In this document: positions 1 through 6,143 of the stretch, piece by piece
How the letters are laid out: each line of letters begins with the position of its first letter
How positions within the stretch are numbered: position 1 is the first letter of the stretch
NCBI GenBank assembly: GCA_029243445.1
Contig: JAQWSA010000036.1
Span: forward strand, 1-6,256
DNA from: Alphaproteobacteria bacterium
GTDB taxonomy: Bacteria > Pseudomonadota > Alphaproteobacteria > UBA6615
Direction: 5' to 3'
DNA: 6,256 nucleotides
Notes under the pieces: generated by a model
What the model saw: the letters and a program-made list of their open reading frames with translations, nothing else
What the model was told of the DNA's origin: nothing
The model's database searches: none
Position numbers and translations under genes: made by a program

Positions 1-53
1 TTTCAAAATTTTTAAATCTAAAAACTTCAATAAACATTAATTATATTAGTGTG

Positions 54-82
54 TTTATAAAGTGGTGATTAGAAATTATAGC
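54..82 (+). promoter_or_regulatory. weak candidate sigma70-type promoter before the acyl-CoA dehydrogenase gene
   Basis: A TTTATA box at 54-59 lies 17 nt from TATAGC at 77-82. Each matches the -35 (TTGACA) and -10 (TATAAT) consensus at four of six positions. Transcription would start near 89, leaving a leader of about 30 nt before the start codon. The whole 1-120 leader is AT-rich, so chance matches are expected. I see no clear operator palindrome, riboswitch or small gene in it. This is a guess from spacing and consensus only. Confidence 0.2.
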
Positions 83-120
83 TAAGTGACCAGTAAGATC
101 TAATATTTTGTGACGGGGTA

Positions 121-1305
121 ATGATGGAAGAGATTTTTATACAAACAGAGGAACAAAGAGCAATAGTTGAGTCAGTTCGACGATTTGTTGAAGAAGAGGT
201 GACACCGCGTGCGGCTCAACTTGATGCCGAGATCGATCCCGAGGATGGATTTTCTTGGGAAATCATTGAAGCAGCTGATAAATTTGGCTTAAGGACGATG
301 GCATTATCAGAAGAATATGGTGGCATGGGTACTGATTCTCTTACCACTGCCATGGTGGTTGAAGAACTTGGCCGCGGCGATCTTGGAATTTCAGTTGTAT
401 TTGCGCAGACACTTAAGATTGCTCAAATTATGGAAAAAGCACTTAATGACGAGCAAAAGGCTCGAGCATTAATTCCATTTGTAGAAGATCCAAGGGCAAT
501 ACTTAGCATTTGTATTACTGAACCAGAAAATGCCTCTAATTATCTAGTTCCATATCCGTCGTCATTTACTACTAAAGCTGAAAAAGCTGAAGGTGGGTGG
601 ATAGTAAATGGGATGAAACACTTCATCTCTAATAGCAATCGTTCACGATTTTTTCTAGTTTTTGTGCAGACTGATAAAGATAAACCTTTCACAGAAGGGT
701 CTAGCTGTTTCTTATTAGAAAGGGGACACCCAGGTTTTACTATAGGTCGTGTACATGATAAAATGGGAGAACGCTTAGCAAATAATTCAGAGCTTTTTTT
801 TGAGGATTGCTTTATTCCTGATGAAAACCTTGTAGGTCAGGTTAATAACGGTCTGAAAACTCTTGGTGAATTTTTTCCACAAAGTAATGCCTATGCTGGG
901 GCAAGTATACTGGGTGTAGCTGTAGCTTGTTATGAAAAATCCTTACTGTGGGCTCAGACAAGGATACAAGGCGGTAAACCTTTAATTGAACACGATGGCA
1001 TAAGAGCTCAAATTGCTGAGATGAAAATGCTTATTGATGCTTCCCGAGCCTATATTCACCGTGCTGCATGGTTGGCGGATCATCAAGAACATGGATGGGA
1101 CCTCTCATTAGGTGCACTACCTAAGGTTATGGCTTCACAGGCTGCATGGAAAATTGCTACTTGGACCTTAGAAATCCATGGTGGTCATGGTTATATGAAA
1201 GAAGCAGGTGTTGAAAAATTGATCAGAGATGCGGCGGCTTTCTTGCACTCAGATGGAGTCAATAGAACTTTATTGCTGCGTGCGGCTAACTTTATGGAAT
1301 GGTAA
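121..1305 (+). CDS. acyl-CoA dehydrogenase family protein with an atypical active site (Glu to Asp)
   Basis: Flavoenzyme family that desaturates acyl-CoA thioesters at C2-C3, passing electrons to electron-transfer flavoprotein in the cytoplasm. At 394 residues it has normal family length. An N-terminal helical domain (about 5-125) is followed by a middle beta domain with TEPENASN (133-140, the place of TEPxAGSD), WIVNGMKHFIS (160-170) and KMGER (214-218). The C-terminal helical domain has GGKPLIEH (284-291), GGHGY (354-358) and LIRDA (367-371). Counting nine residues from Arg369, as in medium-chain acyl-CoA dehydrogenase, the catalytic Glu position is Asp378 (HSDG). The helix-G Thr-Arg pair of that enzyme aligns with Ser255-Asn256. 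The fold is therefore clear, but chemistry and substrate are uncertain. It may belong to a subfamily that uses Asp, or be a weak or partner-dependent subunit. ATG codons at 121 and 124 are both possible. The GGGG at 115-118 sits 5 nt before the second, so the true start may be 124. A hairpin at the stop suggests it is transcribed alone. Confidence 0.9.
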   Translation: MMEEIFIQTEEQRAIVESVRRFVEEEVTPRAAQLDAEIDPEDGFSWEIIEAADKFGLRTMALSEEYGGMGTDSLTTAMVVEELGRGDLGISVVFAQTLKIAQIMEKALNDEQKARALIPFVEDPRAILSICITEPENASNYLVPYPSSFTTKAEKAEGGWIVNGMKHFISNSNRSRFFLVFVQTDKDKPFTEGSSCFLLERGHPGFTIGRVHDKMGERLANNSELFFEDCFIPDENLVGQVNNGLKTLGEFFPQSNAYAGASILGVAVACYEKSLLWAQTRIQGGKPLIEHDGIRAQIAEMKMLIDASRAYIHRAAWLADHQEHGWDLSLGALPKVMASQAAWKIATWTLEIHGGHGYMKEAGVEKLIRDAAAFLHSDGVNRTLLLRAANFMEW

Positions 1306-1318
1306 TTCCATATTTTTT
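1293..1318 (+). terminator. probable rho-independent terminator overlapping the acyl-CoA dehydrogenase stop codon
   Basis: TATGGAAT (1293-1300) and ATTCCATA (1305-1312) form a perfect 8-bp stem around a GGTA loop (1301-1304), followed directly by six T residues (1313-1318). The stop codon TAA (1303-1305) lies in the loop and the start of the second arm. The stem has only two G-C pairs per arm, so termination may be partial. An A/T-rich stretch follows (about 1313-1340). Confidence 0.5.
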
Positions 1319-1387
1319 ACGTTTATTAAAAAAAGTAATTACGGTTCTTGGTTATCATTGTTGATTTGTTAAGACAAAAATATAATT

Positions 1388-1394
1388 GAGGAAA
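1388..1394 (+). promoter_or_regulatory. ribosome binding site that sets the MBL hydrolase start at 1401
   Basis: GAGGAAA lies 6 nt upstream of ATG 1401. The reading frame is open further upstream and includes a TTG at 1386. Starting there would place this Shine-Dalgarno sequence inside the coding region, and the five extra residues (MRKQL) add no recognisable family sequence. ATG 1401 is therefore preferred. Confidence 0.8.
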
Positions 1395-1400
1395 CAGCTA

Positions 1401-2366
1401 ATGTCGAAATGGCAATTTACTAAGGGTTTGCACGATATAGGCAATGGTATTTTTGCGTATTTGCAGCCTGATGGAGGCTGGGGATGGAGTAATTCTGGTC
1501 TAATAGTGGATCACGAAGAAAGCCTATTAGTTGACACATTATTTACCCCGTCCTTGACACAAGAAATGTTGATAAAAATGTGTGATGCTGCCCCGGCGGC
1601 GAAACAAATAGGGACCTTAGTTAATACGCACGCCAATGCAGATCATACTTGGGGTAATCAGTTAGTCAAAGATGCTAATATTATTGCTTCAACTGGCTGC
1701 GCTGAAGAATTTGATCATTTTTTGCCTGAACAAGTTATATCTATGGTGACAAATATTAATGAACTTGGTGTACTGGGCGAATTTGTAGAACATTGCTTTT
1801 CAGCTTTTGATTTTAGTGGAATTGAGTTGACGCCACCAAACACTACCTTTGATAAGGAAATGAGTCTTATAGTTGGTAATAAGAAGGTAGAATTGTATAA
1901 TGTAGGACCCGCACATACGCGCGGAGACTTATTGGCTTTTGTCCCTGGTGATAGGGTTGTGTTTACTGGAGATATTATTTTCAATGGAGGCCATCCAGTT
2001 ATTTGGGATGGACCAATCTCTAATTGGCAAAAAGCTTGTGATATTATTCTTAATTTAGAGGTAGATGTTATTGTGCCAGGTCATGGCCCTGTTACTGATA
2101 AGCCATTTGTAAAATTGTTCAAAGGATATCTAGATTATATTGAAAGTGAGACAAGAAAACGTTACGAAGCAGGTTTTTCTATTTGGGAAGCTGCTTGTGA
2201 TATTTCGTTAGCAGACTATGCTACTTGGATTGATGCGGAAAGAATATATGGAAATGTTTCAGCTCTTTACCGTGAGTTTGAGGGTGATAAATCAGCGCCT
2301 GAAGTAATGCAAATCTTCGAAGGCATGGCACGTTTTCATAAAGAAATAATACGAGCAAAGGTATAA
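1401..2366 (+). CDS. metallo-beta-lactamase-fold hydrolase with an HxNxDH metal motif
   Basis: Cytoplasmic metallo-hydrolase of the MBL superfamily, 321 residues, with no signal peptide. Numbered from ATG 1401, the family metal-site signature appears as THANADHTWGN (76-86). His77, Asp81 and His82 are present, but Asn79 stands where most members have the second His. Later candidate ligands are His172 (GPAHTRGD), Asp191 (FTGDIIF) and His228 (VPGHGP). The site equivalent to Zn2 (Asp, His, His) is complete, while the Zn1 site lacks one His. A helical C-terminal region (about 230-321) follows the fold. I recall HANGDH-type variants in a bacterial MBL subfamily of unknown role, so the Asn is probably a lineage trait and not decay. 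The ligase gene begins 11 nt downstream, which suggests a shared transcript and a role in the same acyl-CoA pathway, for example hydrolysis of a thioester, lactone or ester. Substrate unknown. The fold assignment is secure and the function is not. Confidence 0.88.
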   Translation: MSKWQFTKGLHDIGNGIFAYLQPDGGWGWSNSGLIVDHEESLLVDTLFTPSLTQEMLIKMCDAAPAAKQIGTLVNTHANADHTWGNQLVKDANIIASTGCAEEFDHFLPEQVISMVTNINELGVLGEFVEHCFSAFDFSGIELTPPNTTFDKEMSLIVGNKKVELYNVGPAHTRGDLLAFVPGDRVVFTGDIIFNGGHPVIWDGPISNWQKACDIILNLEVDVIVPGHGPVTDKPFVKLFKGYLDYIESETRKRYEAGFSIWEAACDISLADYATWIDAERIYGNVSALYREFEGDKSAPEVMQIFEGMARFHKEIIRAKV

Positions 2367-2369
2367 GGG
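2364..2369 (+). promoter_or_regulatory. ribosome binding site of the acyl-CoA synthetase overlapping the upstream stop codon
   Basis: TAAGGG at 2364-2369 includes the TAA stop of the MBL hydrolase gene and lies 8 nt from ATG 2378. Using the stop codon as part of the Shine-Dalgarno sequence suggests translational coupling of the two genes on one mRNA. Confidence 0.7.
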
Positions 2370-2377
2370 TTAATATT

Positions 2378-3916
2378 ATGAACTTAGGTATATTGTTAAC
2401 TCGTGCCGCACAATCTTTTCCTAATCGAACTGCAATTTCATTAGGTAAAACTAATTACTGTAATTACATCGAATTAGCCAGTAGAGCGTCTTCATTGGCT
2501 AGCTCTTTGCAAAGAGATCTGAACCTAAATATTGATGACCGTGTTGGATTATTTATGACTAATTGTCCAGAATTTTTAGAAGTTTTACATGGTGTACTCC
2601 ATGCGGGAATGACAACACTACCTATTAATAATAAATTACATGAAAAAGAACTAGCTTATATTCTAGATGATGCTAGAGCTAGTGCACTATTTGTTACGAA
2701 AGACTTGGTGGATAAAGCATCAATTGCCATAGCGCGTATGGATCATAGTGTTAAGCTGATTGTTGTAGGTGATAGAGAGTATGAAAAGCTTTTAAGAAAC
2801 GAATCAATATCTATAGTCCATAGGAACGCAGATGATTTAGCATGGTTATTTTATACTAGTGGAACTACCGGGCAACCTAAAGGCGCTATGCTAACTCACC
2901 GTAATTTGTGGGATGGAACTTTAAACTATTTTGTAGATGTTGACCGAGTGCCAATTAATGGTAGTGCAATCCATGCTGCTCCTATGTCTCATGGTTCTGG
3001 TTTTTACGGTCTGCCGCACCTGGCAGCAGGAGCTAGACAAGTGATCCCGGAATCTGGAGGTTTCGATCCACAAGAGATTTATGAACTGATCGAATCTCAT
3101 TCTGAAGTTGCTATGTTTGCGGCTCCGACAATGGTTAAACGATTTGTTGAATATAATGGTGGCAGCGACACTAATAATCTTAGAACTATTACATATGGCG
3201 GAGGACCAATGTACGTTGAAGATTGTAAGCGTGCACTTGATCGATTAGGACCAAAATTAATCCAAATTTATGGACAAGGCGAAAGTCCTATGACCATAAC
3301 TGTTTTACCTAGGGAGGACCATATTGCAGAAAATAATCCTCGTTTTGAAGAGAGATTAGCATCTGTTGGATATGCTCAAAGTGTAGTTGAAGTGTGTGTG
3401 GCCGACCCTGATAATAATACTCTTCCTAGCGGAGAAATTGGGGAAGTATTGGTCCGTGGCGACGTGGTAATGAAAGGATATTGGGGGAAACCAGATGTTA
3501 GTGCTGAAACACTAGTTGATGGCTGGTTACATACAGGGGATATGGGCGTTTTTGACGAAGATGGATATTTAACTTTAAAAGATAGATCTAAAGACTTAAT
3601 TATTAGTGGAGGATCAAATATATATCCGCGCGAGATAGAAGAGGTTTTACTTCGTCATTCTGCAGTTAGTGAATGTGCAGTAGTGGGTCGACCACATGAA
3701 GAATGGGGAGAGGAAGTAATAGCTTTTATAGCTCTGTCTGAAGGTCAAGAAGTTGATAAAAAGGAACTTGATCAATTATGTCTTGATAATATTGCTCGAT
3801 TCAAGAGACCCAAAGACTACAGGATAGCTCAAACTTTACCTAAAAACAATTATGGTAAGATTGTTAAACGTGAATTACGTAATTGGTTAGAAAACGAGAA
3901 AGAAGTATCGGGTTAA
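2378..3916 (+). CDS. acyl-CoA synthetase (AMP-forming, ANL superfamily)
   Basis: Activates a carboxylic acid with ATP to an acyl-adenylate and then a CoA thioester, in the cytoplasm. At 512 residues it has usual family length and is complete. The phosphate-binding loop is YTSGTTGQPKG (159-169). YGGGP (273-277) and YGQGE (298-302) line the acyl/adenylate pocket. GWLHTGD (382-388) carries the ribose-contacting Asp388, DRSKD (402-406) is at the hinge, GGSNIYPREIEE (411-422) opens the small C-terminal domain, and NYGK (491-494) holds the adenylation Lys494. All core residues are present. The usual Thr of the YGxTE motif is Gly301; from memory this also occurs in related ligases. The acyl chain specificity cannot be read with confidence; medium-chain, branched or cyclic acids are all possible. 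It follows the MBL gene by 11 nt with an overlapping ribosome binding site. It should feed the acyl-CoA dehydrogenase upstream and the SDR downstream. Confidence 0.93.
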   Translation: MNLGILLTRAAQSFPNRTAISLGKTNYCNYIELASRASSLASSLQRDLNLNIDDRVGLFMTNCPEFLEVLHGVLHAGMTTLPINNKLHEKELAYILDDARASALFVTKDLVDKASIAIARMDHSVKLIVVGDREYEKLLRNESISIVHRNADDLAWLFYTSGTTGQPKGAMLTHRNLWDGTLNYFVDVDRVPINGSAIHAAPMSHGSGFYGLPHLAAGARQVIPESGGFDPQEIYELIESHSEVAMFAAPTMVKRFVEYNGGSDTNNLRTITYGGGPMYVEDCKRALDRLGPKLIQIYGQGESPMTITVLPREDHIAENNPRFEERLASVGYAQSVVEVCVADPDNNTLPSGEIGEVLVRGDVVMKGYWGKPDVSAETLVDGWLHTGDMGVFDEDGYLTLKDRSKDLIISGGSNIYPREIEEVLLRHSAVSECAVVGRPHEEWGEEVIAFIALSEGQEVDKKELDQLCLDNIARFKRPKDYRIAQTLPKNNYGKIVKRELRNWLENEKEVSG

Positions 3917-3937
3917 TAAACCTTTTCCTTCGAATGT

Positions 3938-3953
3938 TACTTTTATAAAAGTA
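3938..3953. repeat. 16-bp perfect palindrome in the ligase-esterase gap
   Basis: TACTTTTATAAAAGTA reads the same on both strands. As RNA it could form a 6-bp stem with a TATA loop. It lies 22 nt after the ligase stop codon and 65 nt before the esterase start. A competing inverted repeat, GTTACTT (3936-3942) with AAGTAAC (3962-3968), shares its left arm. No strong T-run follows, so a classical terminator is not clear. It could be a weak terminator, an operator for the downstream gene, or chance in AT-rich DNA. No convincing promoter is visible in 3917-4018. Confidence 0.5.
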
Positions 3954-4018
3954 TGTTTGTGAAGTAACTGTATTAAATAAAACCATCCATAAATAAGTTT
4001 GCAGAAAGATTATTAGCT

Positions 4019-4969
4019 ATGTTGTCGCCTGTGGATTCACAATTACAAGCTGTTTTTGAAACACTAAAAGAAGCTGGTGTAGCACTTCCAGATCCAGCAG
4101 AAGTGGGTCTTGTTGAAGGGAGGAAGGCACGCGAGAGATACTATACATTTCTAAATCAGCCTGATGGAGAAATACCAATGCAGGCTATTAAAAATATATC
4201 CCTTCCTGGACCTTACGGGCCTCTACATATACGGCTTTATTTTCCAACAAATGAAAAACCAATTCCTGTAACATTATTTGTACATGGTGGGGGATGGTGG
4301 ACTGGTAATGTGGCTGCTTATGACCATATTTGTAGACGCTTAGCGATGGAAACCAACTGTGCCGTTGCAAGTGTTGAGTATAGGTTATGGCCTGAATATC
4401 GTTTTCCTGTGCCGATTGAGGAAACTATGTTCGCTGCAGAATGGATTTTGAATGAAGGCAAGGTATACGGCCTAGATTCTACACGTATGTCACTTTGCGG
4501 CGATTCCGCAGGTGCAACTATTTGTTTGTATGCTGGCTCAATCCTTAAAAGTAATAAATCTATAAAAGCTCTAGCGCTTGTATACGGTGTCTATAGCGTT
4601 AATTTGGATACACCGTCATGGATTCAAATTGGGGATGGAACTTACGGTCTTACAGTAAAACAGATGCAGTGGATATGGGATGGTTATTTAGATGGACAAG
4701 ACATTAGTCTAAAAGACCCTCGTTTATCTCCAATTAATGCTGATTTAAATGGACTTGCTCCTACCTGGATGATGGTTGGTGATCTTGATCCTTTGTTAGA
4801 TGATAATATGGCTTTAAATAAAGCTCTAAAACTTGCAGGAGTTGAAACCGTATTTAAAGTTGAAGAAGGGCTTACACATTTTGTTTGGATGTGGCAGCGT
4901 TTATATGAAAGATCGCGGACATCAATAGCTGAAGCTTCAAGTTTTTTAAAAAAACACTTAAGAGAGTGA
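4019..4969 (+). CDS. alpha/beta hydrolase, hormone-sensitive lipase (HSL) family esterase
   Basis: Carboxylic ester hydrolase of the HSL-type (bacterial lipase family IV) alpha/beta fold, 316 residues, the usual length. No signal peptide, so probably cytoplasmic. The oxyanion-hole motif HGGGWW is at 89-94, the conserved YRLWPEYRFP segment at 121-130, and the nucleophile elbow GDSAG at 161-165 with Ser163. Asp257 (GDLDPL, 254-259) and His287 (LTHF) complete the catalytic triad. The N-terminal 60 residues or so form the expected cap region. The start at ATG 4019 has a modest Shine-Dalgarno sequence, AGAAAGA at 4003-4009, 9 nt upstream. It lies 102 nt after the ligase on the same strand, so it may be read from that operon or from its own unseen promoter. 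In context it may release an acid from an ester for the ligase, which is inference. Family members act on short- to medium-chain esters, and the natural substrate is unknown. Confidence 0.92.
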   Translation: MLSPVDSQLQAVFETLKEAGVALPDPAEVGLVEGRKARERYYTFLNQPDGEIPMQAIKNISLPGPYGPLHIRLYFPTNEKPIPVTLFVHGGGWWTGNVAAYDHICRRLAMETNCAVASVEYRLWPEYRFPVPIEETMFAAEWILNEGKVYGLDSTRMSLCGDSAGATICLYAGSILKSNKSIKALALVYGVYSVNLDTPSWIQIGDGTYGLTVKQMQWIWDGYLDGQDISLKDPRLSPINADLNGLAPTWMMVGDLDPLLDDNMALNKALKLAGVETVFKVEEGLTHFVWMWQRLYERSRTSIAEASSFLKKHLRE

Positions 4970-4974
4970 ATAGT

Positions 4975-5880
4975 TCATTCTTTAGCCATTACATTATTTA
5001 AATGTTCAACTGCGTCATAATATGGTTTGGGTTCCTGAAGTTTCAAAATTGTTTCCCATTGTTTTTCAATAAGTTCCGGAGTGGCCTTTGTATGAGGATC
5101 CATTCTTACTCCAGCTCCTTCCACAACGTGTACTTTTGAATAGTATCCTGCTGTTGCTGCGATAATATTTCCTGATTCAAGACATTCTTCACTCACGAGG
5201 TATGTTGCCATTGCTGTTACAGCATCTGGGGTCACTAAGTTGGCGTCATATTGATCAAAAATACCAGAAGGCTCAGCTATTCGAGTTGCTGCAAGGGGCG
5301 CTAGGGTATTAATGTTTATGTTATTACGCCCAGTTTCGACTTTTAAAGTGTTCATTAATCCAACTATACCCATCTTTGCGGCTCCATAATTAGATTGACC
5401 AAAATTTCCATATATACCGGCGCTAGATGTTACCATAAGAATACGGCCGTAATTTTTTTCGCGCATGATTGGATATGCGGCATGAGTAGTATAAACTGAA
5501 CCCATGAGATGGACCTGAACTACGAACTCATAGTCATCCAGTTCCATTTTATGAAAAGACTTGTCGCGAACAATTCCTGCATTATTTATAAGAATATCTA
5601 CGGTTCCAAAAGAGTCTAAAGCTGTTTTTACTATATTGGTGGCGCTTTCTCTACTAGCAACACTATCGTAGTTGGGAACAGCCTCTCCACCTGCCTCAAT
5701 AATTTCAGCTACTACTTCTTCTGCTGGTGTCTTTGAACTGCCGATACCGTCTATAGCACCTCCTATATCGTTAACGATAACTTTGGCTCCACGGGCTGCG
5801 AGTGATATTGCATAGCTGCGACCTAGGCCCTGCCCAGCACCTGTAACAATGGCAACTATATTATCGAAACGAATAGTCAT
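4975..5880 (-). CDS. SDR oxidoreductase resembling the MFE-2 / 17beta-HSD4 3-hydroxyacyl-CoA dehydrogenase domain
   Basis: Probable NAD-dependent (3R)-3-hydroxyacyl-CoA dehydrogenase, 301 residues, cytoplasmic. Numbered from ATG 5880, the cofactor motif TGAGQGLG is at 13-20 and an acidic residue at the end of strand beta-2 (Asp38, in VNDIGGA) favours NAD over NADP. NNAG is at 99-102. The active site has Ser152, Tyr165 and Lys169 (SNYGAAK). Segments such as VNDIGG, AGGEAVPNYDSV, GIYGNFGQSNY and the APLAATR loop closely match the dehydrogenase domain of peroxisomal multifunctional enzyme type 2, as does the C-terminal TPELIEKQW region. It lacks the hydratase and SCP-2 domains of that enzyme, so it is a stand-alone dehydrogenase. 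Related bacterial proteins act in fatty-acid and steroid side-chain breakdown. The reading frame is open to an ATG at 5910, but GGAG at 5887-5890 lies 6 nt before ATG 5880, which is therefore preferred. It converges on the esterase gene with only 5 nt between their stops. Confidence 0.9.
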   Translation of the reverse strand: MTIRFDNIVAIVTGAGQGLGRSYAISLAARGAKVIVNDIGGAIDGIGSSKTPAEEVVAEIIEAGGEAVPNYDSVASRESATNIVKTALDSFGTVDILINNAGIVRDKSFHKMELDDYEFVVQVHLMGSVYTTHAAYPIMREKNYGRILMVTSSAGIYGNFGQSNYGAAKMGIVGLMNTLKVETGRNNININTLAPLAATRIAEPSGIFDQYDANLVTPDAVTAMATYLVSEECLESGNIIAATAGYYSKVHVVEGAGVRMDPHTKATPELIEKQWETILKLQEPKPYYDAVEHLNNVMAKE

Positions 5881-5886
5881 TATTGT

Positions 5887-5890
5887 CTCC
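5887..5890 (-). promoter_or_regulatory. ribosome binding site that sets the SDR start at 5880
   Basis: On the minus strand GGAG lies 6 nt before ATG 5880. The alternative in-frame ATG at 5910 has only AT-rich sequence upstream and no purine-rich Shine-Dalgarno match. The shorter start also places the first beta strand close to the N-terminus, as is usual in this SDR family. Confidence 0.8.
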
Positions 5891-6127
5891 AAACTTACAT
5901 TTAGTTCCATAAATTATTAATTTAGTTATATATTCATATATTGAAATATTTTCTACTTTTTTCTAGTAGGCCAACCATCTGTTTTTAGCCTAATTTTAAT
6001 ATGTTATTAAAAATTATAAAACATTGATACTATTTAATATGAAGCTTGGGTTTGCTTATATTTGAAAAAATTGATAGCGATACTTTAAGACTATTGATGA
6101 AATAATTTAACGTACACTTAGACCTAT

Positions 6128-6132
6128 AAGGA
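6128..6132 (+). promoter_or_regulatory. ribosome binding site of the truncated TauE/SafE gene
   Basis: AAGGA lies 11 nt before ATG 6144, a slightly long but acceptable spacing. It supports 6144 as the real start of a gene that runs off the window. Confidence 0.6.
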
Positions 6133-6143
6133 ATATATTATTC

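Larger units (their letters stand above)
5881..6143. promoter_or_regulatory. divergent intergenic region between the SDR and TauE/SafE genes
   Basis: This 263-nt AT-rich region must hold the promoters of the leftward SDR gene and probably of the rightward membrane-protein gene. Visible elements are an imperfect inverted repeat, ATATTCA (5930-5936) with TGAAATAT (5942-5949), about 50-70 nt upstream of the SDR start, and a short CTACT/AGTAG inverted repeat (5953-5957, 5965-5969). Two TTGATA boxes (6024-6029 and 6071-6076) resemble -35 elements, but neither has a convincing -10 at 16-18 nt. I found no plausible small gene, RNA gene or attachment site. Confidence 0.45.

Noticed and set aside
1358..1386. 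TTGTTG, 17 nt, then a perfect TATAAT before the MBL gene
   Set aside because: Transcription would begin near 1393, within or past the Shine-Dalgarno sequence at 1388-1394, leaving almost no leader. The -35 match is also poor (three of six).
1715..1984. Open frame of 89 codons on the minus strand
   Set aside because: It lies wholly antisense within the well-supported MBL hydrolase gene, over its metal-binding region, and the translation shows no recognisable domain.
121..3916. Possible DMSP demethylation-type pair (DmdB ligase and DmdC dehydrogenase)
   Set aside because: DmdC-type dehydrogenases are much longer (near 600 residues) than this 394-residue protein, and no other dmd gene is present.
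4188..4370. Open frame of 60 codons on the minus strand
   Set aside because: It is antisense to the esterase oxyanion-hole region and has no family features, so it is a shadow frame.
4930..4955. Palindrome TGAAGCTTCA followed by a T-run and A-run near the esterase 3' end
   Set aside because: The palindrome has no room for a stable loop, and the T/A stretch encodes normal C-terminal residues (Phe-Leu-Lys-Lys). I do not call it a terminator.
6001..6065. Two eight-codon frames (starting at 6001 and 6039) in the divergent region
   Set aside because: Both are very short, lack Shine-Dalgarno sequences and are expected by chance in AT-rich DNA.
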